From Aquabacterium sp. (GTDB lineage Bacteria > Pseudomonadota > Gammaproteobacteria > Burkholderiales > Burkholderiaceae_C), in the NCBI RefSeq assembly GCF_030652515.1, contig NZ_JAUSAR010000067.1, positions 1 to 64,000 on the forward strand: 64,000 bases of DNA. The letters run 5' to 3'. Made by a program: the position numbers and the translations under genes. Below, piece after piece: positions 35,229 through 47,512 of this stretch (the stretch's first letter is position 1; each line of letters begins with the position of its first letter). Under the pieces are notes generated by a model that saw only the letters and a list, made by a program, of their open reading frames with translations, had not been told where the DNA came from and did no database searches.

Positions 35229-35596
35229 TGACGGCCCACCGCATGATGATCATCGATGACAACCACATGAACCTCGAGCTGGTGTCCTACATGCTCGAGG
35301 CCAATGGGTACATCGTGAAGGTGGAAAGTGGAGCGGTCACGGCATTGAACAGCATCCCGGAGTTCCAACCCGATTTGATCTTGATGGACATCCAGCTGCC
35401 CGACATGGATGGCCTGGAGCTGACCCGTAGGCTCAAAGCCGACCCAGCCACCTCCGGCATCGTGATCGTGGCGTTCACGGCTTACGCCATGAAAGGTGAC
35501 GAGGCCAAAATGATCGCATCGGGGTGCGATGGCTACATCTCCAAGCCCATCAATGTGTCGACCTTCATCTCGCAGGTGCAGTCTTGCCTTCCATGA
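35225..35596 (+). CDS. Stand-alone receiver-domain response regulator
   Basis: A 123-residue REC-only protein with IIDDNHMN, the acceptor Asp in LILMDIQLPDMDG, TAYAM and YISKPIN. It overlaps the stop of the ETR1-like kinase in ATGA, so it is the likely phosphorelay partner. It has no DNA-binding output and presumably acts by protein contact, as DivK/CheY do. It resembles the receiver at 15455. Confidence 0.88.
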   Translation: MMTAHRMMIIDDNHMNLELVSYMLEANGYIVKVESGAVTALNSIPEFQPDLILMDIQLPDMDGLELTRRLKADPATSGIVIVAFTAYAMKGDEAKMIASGCDGYISKPINVSTFISQVQSCLP

Positions 35597-35657
35597 CGGC
35601 GATGAACCTGGCCGCGTATCCGGCCGTTGGACGCGGGGCCAAGTCAAGCCTTGTTTT

Positions 35658-36986
35658 TCAGGGCGTGTAAACAAGCGGCGCCAGCGAATTGCCGGGCGCG
35701 ATGCTTGCGCAGTTCTCCGGAGCAGGCTTGCCATCGAACCGGTCATTGATCCAGGGAGTCGCTCCTGCCAGCCAGCTGATGGCGGTGATGAAGTGGCTCG
35801 ATCCATACTCCTTGTGCTGCACCTTCACGCCCTGGTCGCAATACTGGCGCGCGAGTGCACGGACATCACCAGCGAGCATCACACCATCGCCCTTGCCATA
35901 GATCGGCGATGTCTTCGTGCCTTCCCAGATCCCGCCCGTTCCCTGGCCAATTTGGAGTGGGATGGTGGGTGTGCCGCCAGTGCCCATGATGATTTTATTC
36001 ACCGAGGTGACATATTCAGGCACCTTCGTGCGGTCCCAATACTCTGGCTTGACGATGCCCTGCCAGGTGACCTTCGGGTACTGGCCGAGCACGTTCATGA
36101 TCGACTGGGTCTTCATCTTGTTGTAGATCTCCAGCCCCTTGTCGGACAGGTACTTGGTGATGTCCAGCTCGTAGGAGCGTGCGATGCCAATGAAGGCCAT
36201 CTCGAGAACACCGCCCCAGAGTGGCGCGTTTTCGACGTAGCCGAGGTTGTGCTCGGGGCTCACCAGCACGCCGCCAAAAGTGGCACCAATCAGGTTCTGG
36301 TTGAGGTCTGGAGCGTAGCTCGGCGCCAGTTCGGCGGCCCATTCGGTGGCGATCGCACCGCCCGAGTAACCAATCAACGCGACCTTGGCATTCCTGGTGA
36401 GGCCTGCCTCTGGCGCATTGAGCGCGGCACGAATCGAGTCAAGCGTGTTGTAGCCGTACTCCGGGCCAGCCGCAAAGTTGGCGTTCTGGCCTTCGATGTC
36501 GGAGATGACGATGGTGAACCCTTTCTGCAGATAGGGCGAGACCAACAACGCTTCGAGTCCCGGAATGAGGTCTTGAAACCTTTTGCCACCAGCGTATGCC
36601 CGCGAAGGTGAGTCTTCCGGATTCAGCGAGTCGTAGAAGGACTGATATGAAATCACCTTGTCCTTGTTCGGGCAGGTGGACGTGCACTTGGGCAGGATCA
36701 CGGTCGTGACGTTTGTGGATGGCCGCTGCAAGGCATCGGTCGAGCGGTACACCAGTTGCAGGGCCTTCACCGACGTCTTGATGCCCACGACGGTGAGCGA
36801 AATGGTGCGCGTCTTGAGAACCGTGCCTGGCTCGATGCTGGACAAGGGGGTGCTGTCTGTGTATTGGTAGAACGGATCAGGCGTGGTGGTGGTGGCGCTG
36901 GCGCTCGAGATGCCGGTGACAGTGAGTGCGGCCAAGGCAGCCTGGGCTACGGCCAGCAGTTGCGTGGTGGTTGGGCGGAATGACAT
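35658..36986 (-). CDS. Secretory lipase
   Basis: A 442-residue secreted protein of the secretory lipase (LIP) family. It has a Sec-type signal (AVAQAALAALTVTGISSASA), then the core with the nucleophile motif GYSGG (ALIGYSGGAIATEWAAELAPSYAP), YENAPLWGGVLEMAF-like segments and a C-terminal SSHFITAISWLAGATPWINDRF. Pairs of cysteines (CTSTC near residue 103) suggest disulphides. It hydrolyses ester lipids outside the cell. Convergent with the receiver gene; the long upstream gap is shared with the PEP-CTERM gene. Confidence 0.85.
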   Translation of the reverse strand: MSFRPTTTQLLAVAQAALAALTVTGISSASATTTTPDPFYQYTDSTPLSSIEPGTVLKTRTISLTVVGIKTSVKALQLVYRSTDALQRPSTNVTTVILPKCTSTCPNKDKVISYQSFYDSLNPEDSPSRAYAGGKRFQDLIPGLEALLVSPYLQKGFTIVISDIEGQNANFAAGPEYGYNTLDSIRAALNAPEAGLTRNAKVALIGYSGGAIATEWAAELAPSYAPDLNQNLIGATFGGVLVSPEHNLGYVENAPLWGGVLEMAFIGIARSYELDITKYLSDKGLEIYNKMKTQSIMNVLGQYPKVTWQGIVKPEYWDRTKVPEYVTSVNKIIMGTGGTPTIPLQIGQGTGGIWEGTKTSPIYGKGDGVMLAGDVRALARQYCDQGVKVQHKEYGSSHFITAISWLAGATPWINDRFDGKPAPENCASIAPGNSLAPLVYTP

Positions 36987-37377
36987 TCAGTTTCTCCTCG
37001 CGTTGTAGGTGGGGATTGCTTGACGCGTCACAGGGCTGGACGCACCGCAACGCATGCGCTCATGGTGCTCAAGGAGGGCTTGACCGAATGTCTGTTCATG
37101 GACATAGGCGGGGTTTGCGATGACAGAGTTAACCCCAGGCGACCAGCCACCAGTTTTCGCGTGTCAGGCATGCCTCGCGCAGTGCCGGATCGCACAGGGC
37201 CGTCCGGTTGCGCCACTACAGTAAGCAGGTGACGAGTGTGCGGACAGAGTCTTGCCCATACAACTCAGGGATTGACGACCCCGAACACCTGAGTGAGCAT
37301 GTTTTACTTTGGCGTAGCCAAGGAATGCGGTGATGTTGCCACGTATGGGAATTGGAAATTCCAGAAATAAAATTAAC
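36987..37377. other. Divergent intergenic region between lipase and PEP-CTERM genes
   Basis: About 390 bases with no convincing gene. It holds the promoters of both flanking genes. Visible elements are TTGGC-GTA-GCCAA at 37309-37321 and a perfect 15-base inverted repeat GGAATT-GGA-AATTCC at 37348-37362, just upstream of the PEP-CTERM start. Base composition becomes AT-richer towards 37378. No clear sigma-54 site was found. Confidence 0.5.
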
Positions 37378-38013
37378 ATGAAAATTATTAAGAGTGTTCT
37401 TTCGGGGGTTGTATTGATGGCAGCTTGCTTGGGTGCAGGCGCTACCACTAGATTGGAAATGACCTCGTATGGAGATGGTTATGGGTTTCCCGGGGCAAAA
37501 CTGACTGAAGTGTTCACCACAGACGATGGCAGGTTCAATGTTCAGTCGATTTATTCCGAGACTGCCGATCAGAATTTGATGTTTTCATTCATCACGTTCA
37601 AGAAATTTTCCGATCCAGAGGCTCGATGGATTGACGTCTATTTCTCAACCATGCGATTGGGCAAGCCGCTTGAGATCGGAGTGTATGAAGATGCGCAGCA
37701 GTTCCCTTATGAGGTAGCAGGCTATCCTGGCCTCGAACTCACAGACACCAGTGGTGCAGCGGGTAATATTGATGGCAAATTTGAGATCTTTGACCTCAAG
37801 CGTGACGAAAAAAACAAAGTCACGTCCTTTGCAGCCAGTTTTGAGATATCGACCGTATTTACGCCCATTGGCTTACGTGCAGTCACAGGAAAGGTCTGGT
37901 ACAACTCAGACGCTGCCATTCCCGCGATTCCAGAACCTAATCTTCTATGGCTTGCGGCATGTGGGCTGCTTATGGTCGCGGGAGTGAAGGCACGCAGGAA
38001 TGCGACGGCTTGA
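37378..38013 (+). CDS. PEP-CTERM sorting-domain protein
   Basis: A 211-residue exported protein: Sec signal (MKIIKSVLSGVVLMAACLGAGA) and a C-terminal PEP-CTERM tail with IPEPNLLWLAACGLLMVAG followed by KARRN. Such tails are cut by exosortase in exopolysaccharide-making Gram-negative bacteria. The middle part (SYGDGYGFPGAKL, FEIFDLKRDEKNKV) is not a family I know. The gene is AT-richer than its neighbours, a common trait of this group. ATG 37378 is chosen because the signal peptide starts there. No exosortase is in the window. Confidence 0.82.
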   Translation: MKIIKSVLSGVVLMAACLGAGATTRLEMTSYGDGYGFPGAKLTEVFTTDDGRFNVQSIYSETADQNLMFSFITFKKFSDPEARWIDVYFSTMRLGKPLEIGVYEDAQQFPYEVAGYPGLELTDTSGAAGNIDGKFEIFDLKRDEKNKVTSFAASFEISTVFTPIGLRAVTGKVWYNSDAAIPAIPEPNLLWLAACGLLMVAGVKARRNATA

Positions 38014-38464
38014 GTCCACTTGAGTCTTGTGTCGTCGGCCTCTAAGCCACGCAGAACCTAACATTGCGTCGCAGGAATTGCGACAAGAACTCAGTTCTGA
38101 AAAGGACCTCGTCATAATTTTGGTGCAAAGCCAATCATGTCATGTCTTGCATGGTGATCACTCAAGGTCCTAGTTGTGGCACCCAGCGCCTTGGCTACGG
38201 CTTTGTCGCTGGGGCTCCCTATGTCCTCAAGCAATGCTTGAAAAGACCGCGTATTTTTTGGTAGTCGATTCAGCATGGATAGGAAATCGGCGCAGGGCCC
38301 AATTGCTTAAGCTTCGCGCCAGTTTCCCCAGCAGAGCAGTCATCTTTCTGAGTGCTTTGTGAGTTTACATAATATACATCGTCACAAGTAAACAAGATGT
38401 TCGTGCCAAGCTGATTACCGCTGAAAATACAGCCTTTCAGCGGATCAGAAAGTACCAGCGGCCC
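38014..38464. other. Intergenic region upstream of the restriction operon
   Basis: About 450 bases with no supported gene. Near the left end are a hairpin GTCGCA-GGAAT-TGCGAC (38068-38084) and right after it AGAAC-TCA-GTTCT, which could form the end of the PEP-CTERM transcript. Near the right end lies an AT-rich stretch (38361-38395) with CATAAT/TATACA -10-like words and GTTTAC ... GTAAAC arms 19 bases apart. It is a likely promoter or operator for hsdM, with low certainty. Confidence 0.4.
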
Positions 38465-40048
38465 ATGGCACGTGCAGACACCCATAAGAACTCCGACTCC
38501 CTTGGATTCGAGGCCGAGTTGTTCAAGGCCGCAGACAAGTTGCGCGGCAACATGGAGCCCTCTGACTACAAGCACGTCGCTTTGGGCCTCATCTTCCTGA
38601 AGTACATCTCCGACGCCTTCGAAGCCAAGCACGACGCTTTGCTGGCCGAAGACCCAGCCGCCGCCGAAGACAAAGACGAATACTTGGCCGAAAACGTGTT
38701 CTGGGTGCCCAAAGACGCGCGCTGGTCACACCTCAAGGCCAATGCCAAACAGTCCAGCATCGGCGTCTTGATCGACGACGCCATGCGTGCGCTTGAGAAA
38801 GACAACGAATCCCTCAAAGGCGTGCTACCCAAGGACTACGCCCGCCCAGCGCTGAACAAAGTGATGCTCGGCGAGTTGATCGACCTGATCTCTGGCATTG
38901 CCATGAAGGCGGACAGCAACCGCTCCAAGGACATCCTGGGCCGCGTGTACGAGTACTTTCTGGGCCAGTTTGCCGGCGCCGAAGGCAAGCGCGGCGGCGA
39001 GTTTTACACGCCGCGCTCCGTGGTGCGCGTGCTGGTCGAAATGCTGGAACCCTACCAGGGCCGCATTTACGACCCCTGTTGCGGCTCCGGCGGCATGTTC
39101 GTGCAGTCCGAAAAGTTTGTGGAAGAACACGGTGGACGCATTGGCGACATCGCCATCTACGGCCAGGAATCGAACTACACCACCTGGCGCCTGGCCAAGA
39201 TGAACCTGGCCGTGCGCGGCATTGATTCCAAGATCTTCTGGAACAACGAAGGCAGCTTCCACAAAGACGAATTCGGGGCGCAACGTGGTTCAGACGGCGC
39301 CCCCATGAAGGCCGACTACATCATCGCCAACCCGCCCTTCAACATCTCTGACTGGGGTGGCGACCGCCTGCGCGAAGACGTGCGTTGGCAGTTTGGCGTG
39401 CCCCCGGCCGCCAACGCCAACTACGCCTGGTTGCAGCACATCCACCACCACCTGGCGCCCAAGGGCACGGCCGGTGTCGTGCTGGCCAATGGCTCCATGT
39501 CGTCCGGCCAATCAGGCGAAGGCGAGATTCGCAAAGCCATGGTCGAGGCCGACGTGATCGACTGCATGGTCGCCCTGCCCGGCCAGTTGTTCTACTCCAC
39601 GCAGATCCCCGCCTGCCTGTGGTTCATCGCGCGCGACAAGAACCCCGGCAAAGGCTGGCGCGATCGCCGGGGCCAGGTGCTGTTCATCGATGCGCGCAAG
39701 ATGGGCAGCCTGGTGGACCGCACCCGGCGCGAGCTGTCTGACGAGGACATTGCCCGCATTGCCGACACCTACCATGCCTGGCGCGGCGAGCCTGGCTTGG
39801 CCGCTTATGAAGACGTGCCCGGCTTTTGCAAAGCCGCCAGCCTGGACGAGATCCGCAGCCACGGCCACGTGCTCACGCCTGGCCGCTACGTGGGCGCCGA
39901 GGCCGCGCTGGAAGATGACGTGCCCTTTGCTGAACGCTTTGCCGAGCTGCAAGCCACACTGGATGCGCAGTTCAAGGAAGGCGTTCGCCTGCAAGGCATC
40001 ATCCGGCAGAACCTGACCAAACTCGGTGGCACGATAGGCAAACCATGA
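38465..40048 (+). CDS. hsdM: Type I restriction-modification methyltransferase subunit HsdM
   Basis: A 527-residue adenine methyltransferase subunit. It starts with the helical HsdM N-terminal domain ([23 protein letters not shown]), has the SAM loop [10 protein letters not shown] and the catalytic NPPF motif ([11 protein letters not shown]). It forms the modification complex with HsdS and the full enzyme with HsdR. First of five genes joined by four-base ATGA overlaps (hsdM, hepT-like, MNT-hsdS, mrr-like) and a 25-base gap to hsdR. Full length. Confidence 0.95.
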   Translation: MARADTHKNSDSLGFEAELFKAADKLRGNMEPSDYKHVALGLIFLKYISDAFEAKHDALLAEDPAAAEDKDEYLAENVFWVPKDARWSHLKANAKQSSIGVLIDDAMRALEKDNESLKGVLPKDYARPALNKVMLGELIDLISGIAMKADSNRSKDILGRVYEYFLGQFAGAEGKRGGEFYTPRSVVRVLVEMLEPYQGRIYDPCCGSGGMFVQSEKFVEEHGGRIGDIAIYGQESNYTTWRLAKMNLAVRGIDSKIFWNNEGSFHKDEFGAQRGSDGAPMKADYIIANPPFNISDWGGDRLREDVRWQFGVPPAANANYAWLQHIHHHLAPKGTAGVVLANGSMSSGQSGEGEIRKAMVEADVIDCMVALPGQLFYSTQIPACLWFIARDKNPGKGWRDRRGQVLFIDARKMGSLVDRTRRELSDEDIARIADTYHAWRGEPGLAAYEDVPGFCKAASLDEIRSHGHVLTPGRYVGAEAALEDDVPFAERFAELQATLDAQFKEGVRLQGIIRQNLTKLGGTIGKP

Positions 40049-40449
40049 CACTCGAACTCAGCTCATTTGAAAAGGCCATTGCCCGCCTGGAAGAAGGCCT
40101 GGCCCGTTACCAGCAAGACATCACGGACACGCAGATCCGCGATGGCTTGATCCAGCGCTTTGAGTTCACCTACGAGCTCAGCCACAAGATGCTCAAGCGC
40201 TACTTGGAGCAGGCCTCTGCCACGCCAGAAGAATACGACAGCATGCCGTTTCAAGACCTGATCCGGGCAGGCAACGAGCAAGGACTGTTGCTGGGCGAAT
40301 GGCCCAACTGGCGAACCTACCGCGAGATGCGCGCCAAGACCAGCCACACCTACGACGAGCAAAAGGCGCTTGAAGTGGTGGCCGTGATCCCGGCCATGCT
40401 GGCCGAAGCCCAGTTCTTGCGCGAACAGTTGAAGCAGCGTCAGGCATGA
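40045..40449 (+). CDS. HEPN-domain protein, HepT toxin-like (HI0074 family)
   Basis: A 134-residue all-helical HI0074/HepT-type protein. It carries the exact RX4HXY motif RAKTSHTY (R96, H101, Y103). In studied HepT toxins the Arg and His form the RNase site and the Tyr is adenylylated by the MntA antitoxin, which shuts the toxin off. The gene sits between hsdM and the MNT-hsdS fusion with four-base overlaps on both sides, so the operon makes it at the same time as the restriction subunits. It could also be a non-toxic substrate-binding partner of the nucleotidyltransferase, as older annotations name it. Confidence 0.85.
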   Translation: MTLELSSFEKAIARLEEGLARYQQDITDTQIRDGLIQRFEFTYELSHKMLKRYLEQASATPEEYDSMPFQDLIRAGNEQGLLLGEWPNWRTYREMRAKTSHTYDEQKALEVVAVIPAMLAEAQFLREQLKQRQA

Positions 40450-42071
40450 GCGGCGACAACGCTGAAGTGCCGCTGATTGACATCCGCCCGGACCATTGGG
40501 CCATCGTGCAAGGCATCTTGCAAAAGCATGTGCCGCAGTGTGAGGTGTGGGCGTTTGGCTCGCGCGCCAAGTGGACGGCCAAACCTTATTCGGACCTTGA
40601 TTTGGCGGTGATTGGTTATCAGCCCTTGCCTTTGGAAGTGAGCGCGGCGCTGGCAGATGATTTTTCCGAGTCGGATCTGCCTTGGAAGGTGGATGTCGTG
40701 GATTGGGCGACGACGAGTGAGACATTCAGGAAGATCATTGATCGGGATAAGGTGGTTGTCCAGCGAGGCCAGGCAGATCGCTGGCGAGATGTGACCATCG
40801 AAGACATTGCCGAGAGGATTGCCATTGGTCCGTTCGGCTCAAGAATGACCAGCGACTGCTATACGGATACTGGCGTGCCTGTGATTCGAGGAACGAACAT
40901 CACTGGGGGCAGAAGTTTCTCAGGTGAGTGGGTATACGTTTCAGAGGAAAAGGCCGACGAACTCAAGGGCAGCAATGTGTTTGCGGGTGACCTCGTGTTT
41001 CCGCATCGCGGATCAATCGGTGAGGTGGGAATCGTTCCAGCCGATCGCAACCGCTACCTGCTGTCATCCAGCTTGATGATGCTTAGAAGTGACAAACTTC
41101 AGGCCCATTCTCTTTTTCTGTATTACTACTTCCGGTCTGCTGCTGGGAAGCACGAGCTACTAAAGAATGCGTCGCAAGTAGGCACGCCTGGCATAGGTCA
41201 GCCACTAAGCTCATTGCGTCAAATCTCCCTTTCGCTGCCGCCGCCAAATGAGCAACGAGCAATTGGTCAGATCCTCGGCTCCATCGACGACAGAATCGAA
41301 CTCAACCGCCGTACCAACGACACGCTCGAAGCCATGGCCCGAGCGCTGTTCAAAGACTGGTTCATCGATTTCGGCCCGGTGCGCGCCAAACTGGAAGGGC
41401 TGCCGCCCTACTTGGCACCAGAAATCTGGTCACTGTTCCCCGAGGAAGGCGATGAAGACGGAGTGCCAGTCGGTTGGCAATCAGGAAGACTTTCGGATGT
41501 CGCATCATCTCGCAGCGAGGGCGTCCAGCCAGCCAGTGTTGACGAATCTACGCCATATATTGGTTTGGAGCATATGCCTCGTTGCTCCATAGCTTTAGAT
41601 GCCTGGGAAGGGGCGGGAAAAGTATCAAGCAACAAGTCAATTTTCCGAAAAGGCGACATCCTCTTTGGAAAACTACGCCCCTATTTCCATAAAGTTGGGA
41701 TTGCTCCGCTAGATGGAATTTGTTCGACCGATATTGTCGTCATACGTGAAAGGCAGGCCCCCTGGGCTTCTTTTGTTCGCATGTGCGTCTCCAGTTCAGA
41801 CTTCGTTGCATTCACTGACAAAAGCTCGACAGGAACCAAGATGCCTCGGACCAACTGGCCAATCATGGGTAGCTACAGCATTACCTTGCCAACCGCAGAC
41901 GTTGCACAAGCATATGACCACCTGGTTCATCCTCTGATTGAAGTCATCATTTCAAATACGCATGAGAACAAAGCGCTGAGCGCCATGCGTGACTTATTGC
42001 TGCCAAAGCTCATCTCTGGCGAGTTGCGCATCCCCAACCCCAAAGCATTTCTGACAGAGGTCGCCCCATGA
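40446..42071 (+). CDS. hsdS: MNT nucleotidyltransferase fused to type I specificity subunit HsdS
   Basis: A 541-residue fusion in one open frame. Residues 1 to about 108 are a minimal nucleotidyltransferase: GS(X10)DXD with G38, S39, D50, D52 and a third acid D83 in KVDVVDW. From about residue 113 (RWRDVTIEDIAERIAIGPFGSR) it is a complete HsdS with first target domain, central conserved helix region (EQRAIGQILGSIDDRIELN), second target domain and the C-terminal repeat ending LLLPKLISGELRIP. The MNT part is the natural partner of the HEPN gene just upstream, as in HepT/MntA pairs. The target-recognition stretches look AT-richer than the rest, typical of exchange. HsdS subunits are normally not preceded by this domain. 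Confidence 0.9.
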   Translation: MSGDNAEVPLIDIRPDHWAIVQGILQKHVPQCEVWAFGSRAKWTAKPYSDLDLAVIGYQPLPLEVSAALADDFSESDLPWKVDVVDWATTSETFRKIIDRDKVVVQRGQADRWRDVTIEDIAERIAIGPFGSRMTSDCYTDTGVPVIRGTNITGGRSFSGEWVYVSEEKADELKGSNVFAGDLVFPHRGSIGEVGIVPADRNRYLLSSSLMMLRSDKLQAHSLFLYYYFRSAAGKHELLKNASQVGTPGIGQPLSSLRQISLSLPPPNEQRAIGQILGSIDDRIELNRRTNDTLEAMARALFKDWFIDFGPVRAKLEGLPPYLAPEIWSLFPEEGDEDGVPVGWQSGRLSDVASSRSEGVQPASVDESTPYIGLEHMPRCSIALDAWEGAGKVSSNKSIFRKGDILFGKLRPYFHKVGIAPLDGICSTDIVVIRERQAPWASFVRMCVSSSDFVAFTDKSSTGTKMPRTNWPIMGSYSITLPTADVAQAYDHLVHPLIEVIISNTHENKALSAMRDLLLPKLISGELRIPNPKAFLTEVAP

Positions 42072-43039
42072 GCAAAGTCTGGTGTGTCCGCGCCGATTTC
42101 GGCACCTACGCCAGGCATTTTGTCGATGGCGGCTATGTGGCCATTGGCTGGATTCCTGGCACTGACCTGTCCAACGTCCGAGCCAGAGACGACCTGTACG
42201 CGCTCTACAAACAGGCCCACCCCGATGACACCAGCAATGTGGTCATCGGCCAGCAAGTCGGGCAGATCGCCCGCTTCCTGCTGGAAATTAAAGCCGGCGA
42301 TCACGTCATCACGCCAGCTTCAGACACCGAATGGCTGCACCACGGCACCGTGCAGCCCGATCCGTCCTACGTCTATGCGCCGGCAAACGATGGCTGCCCC
42401 TATCCCCACCGGCGCCGCATTACCTGGGCCACGCAACGCATCAAGCGGGCAGATTTTTCGGTTCCTTTTCAAAACACCATCCGGTCCTCATTGACAGTCT
42501 TTGCCGTTTCTCAGCAAGACGAGTTTCTGGCCGCCATTGGCCGCTCTGATCTGGTGGCCCAGCATGTGGTCACGGCCTATGACCCGTATCGGGTCGTGCT
42601 GGACCAGGTGCTGGAGCTGGACCCCAAGGAATTTGAAATCCTGGTGGGGCACCTGCTGACCGCTCTGGGCTTTGAGGGCTCGGAAGTGACGGGTAAAACA
42701 GGCGATGGCGGCGTGGACGCCACGGGCGAATTGAACGTGGGCAACCTGGCCAAGGTGAAGGTGTTTGTGCAGGCCAAACGCTACAAAGTGGGCACCAAAA
42801 TCAACGCGGGTGTAGTGCGTCAACTCCGGCAAGCCATTCCGTTCGGCGGGCAAGGCGCGTTCATCACCACGGCTGATTTTCAAAGCGCGGCGGCTGATGT
42901 GGCCCTGGAGCCAGGCTTTCCTCGCATCGGCTTGGTCAACGGGCGCCAGTTGGTAGACCTGCTGATAGAACATTGGCCAGACATTCCAACCGAGTTCAGA
43001 GACCGGTTGGGCCTGAAACCCGGTTTGGTCAGGACATGA
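42068..43039 (+). CDS. Mrr-type restriction endonuclease with EVE/PUA-like N-domain
   Basis: A 323-residue protein. The C-terminal part is an Mrr-like PD-(D/E)xK nuclease: [15 protein letters not shown]217 in GDGGVDATG and QAK (Q235, K237) in VFVQAKRYK. The N-terminal part (residues 5-150: [27 protein letters not shown]) resembles EVE/PUA-like domains that read modified bases. This combination is typical of type IV, modification-dependent restriction. It overlaps hsdS by four bases and precedes hsdR, so it is produced with the type I system. The N-domain assignment is less certain than the nuclease. Confidence 0.82.
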   Translation: MSKVWCVRADFGTYARHFVDGGYVAIGWIPGTDLSNVRARDDLYALYKQAHPDDTSNVVIGQQVGQIARFLLEIKAGDHVITPASDTEWLHHGTVQPDPSYVYAPANDGCPYPHRRRITWATQRIKRADFSVPFQNTIRSSLTVFAVSQQDEFLAAIGRSDLVAQHVVTAYDPYRVVLDQVLELDPKEFEILVGHLLTALGFEGSEVTGKTGDGGVDATGELNVGNLAKVKVFVQAKRYKVGTKINAGVVRQLRQAIPFGGQGAFITTADFQSAAADVALEPGFPRIGLVNGRQLVDLLIEHWPDIPTEFRDRLGLKPGLVRT

Positions 43040-43064
43040 GCTGAGTCAATCACAAGGAACAGGG

Positions 43065-46280
<3,216 letters not shown>

Positions 46281-46310
46281 AGCCATGGTGTGTTTATCAA
46301 GGACCAAATA

Positions 46311-47465
46311 GTGCGAGTTCCAATTCATGCCCCCTTAGTGGCCATTTTGGCCGCACTGACAGGATGTGCCGTTGATCAGAAGATTTCGACGGAGTCTGTG
46401 CAGCAGGCGCAGGTGGTGTTACCCGCCCCCTCATCAGAGCCACCGGGACAAAAGCCTAAACCGCCCCTGCAGATTGCTTTTGCTTATGTTGGTGACATAG
46501 GCATCAGTGGTTGGAGCATGTCTCACGAGATGGGGCGACAAGCCGTGGCGCGCGAGTTCGGCGAACGGGTGCAAACACGCTACGTTGAGAATGTTCCGGA
46601 GTCGGAAGACGACGGTGCCCGGGTTCTTAGAGGCATGGCTAACGACGGCGCCACGCTTGTCTTTGCCACGACCTATGGTTTCGTCAAACCACTGACCACG
46701 GTGGCATCTGAGTTCCCCAATGTCATGTTTGAACATGCCACAGGTTTGGCCACCTCAAAAAACGTGGGGACGTATGCCGTCCGTTCCTACGAGAGTTCAT
46801 ACCTGGCTGGAGTACTGGCCGGAAGTGTCACGCGGACCAACAAGTTGGGGCTGGTAGCTCCGATGCCGATTCCCGAAGTCATGTTGAACATCAACAGCTT
46901 CGCACTTGGTGCGCAGTCAATCAACCCGAAGGTGACGGTCAAGGTTGTGTGGACTGGTTCGTGGTTTAACCCGCCCAGGGAGGCTGCTGCAGCGCGATCA
47001 CTGATTTCCGCAGGTTCAGATGTCTTGTTTCAAAACACTGATTCAGAGGCTGTATTGCAAACCGCGCAAGCACTGGGCAAGCGTGCCATCGGTTGGGATT
47101 CCGACATGAGTCGAGCCGCACCAAAAGCCCATCTGGCCTCTGCCATCGTCAACTGGGCGCCGTTGTACGTCAGGACAGTCAATGACGTACTGGAGGGCAA
47201 GTGGCATGCCGAATCCAAGTGGTTGGGCCTGAAAGACGGCACCGTTGAATTGGCTTCTCTTGCACCGGACATTCCTCGGAGTGTTGCACTGCGTGTCAAA
47301 GCCGCGGGGGATGCAATTCGTCAAGGTCAATTGATGATCTGGACAGGCCCGCTGGAAACAATCACGGGACAGGCCGTTCTGGCGGAAGGTGTCACGGCAT
47401 CCGATGAGATGCTTCAAGGGATGAACTTCTTCATCAAAGGTGTTCAGCCTGCTCCCTGGCAGTAG
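46311..47465 (+). CDS. BMP-family substrate-binding lipoprotein
   Basis: A 384-residue basic membrane protein (Med/BMP) family lipoprotein. The signal MRVPIHAPLVAILAALTGC ends with an LTGC lipobox. The mature part has the family opening IAFAYVGDIGISGWSMSHEMGR and later segments EHATG, SYLAGVLAG and GWDSDMSR. Relatives bind nucleosides or related ligands for ABC uptake. The GTG at 46311 is chosen because AAGGA lies seven bases upstream; the frame extends to a GTG at 46290. No ABC permease or ATPase is nearby; a chemoreceptor gene is convergent to it. Confidence 0.82.
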   Translation: MRVPIHAPLVAILAALTGCAVDQKISTESVQQAQVVLPAPSSEPPGQKPKPPLQIAFAYVGDIGISGWSMSHEMGRQAVAREFGERVQTRYVENVPESEDDGARVLRGMANDGATLVFATTYGFVKPLTTVASEFPNVMFEHATGLATSKNVGTYAVRSYESSYLAGVLAGSVTRTNKLGLVAPMPIPEVMLNINSFALGAQSINPKVTVKVVWTGSWFNPPREAAAARSLISAGSDVLFQNTDSEAVLQTAQALGKRAIGWDSDMSRAAPKAHLASAIVNWAPLYVRTVNDVLEGKWHAESKWLGLKDGTVELASLAPDIPRSVALRVKAAGDAIRQGQLMIWTGPLETITGQAVLAEGVTASDEMLQGMNFFIKGVQPAPWQ

Positions 47466-47512
47466 CCACGATTTCAGATGAGCGAGGCGACAACAGGCCC
47501 CATTTTCAAAAT

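Noticed and set aside
38174-38362. 62-codon open frame upstream of hsdM
   Set aside because: Unusual composition (many Trp, Cys, Arg), no Shine-Dalgarno and no recognisable motif; probably chance.
38363-38393. GTTTAC/GTAAAC arms upstream of hsdM as a controller-protein box
   Set aside because: Arms are 19 bases apart and short, and no controller protein gene is in the operon; kept only as a remark in the intergenic entry.
40446-40780. MNT-HsdS fusion as a simple annotation or frameshift artefact
   Set aside because: The frame is continuous, the upstream four-base overlap with the HEPN gene is clean, and both domains carry complete motifs, so a real fusion is the better reading.
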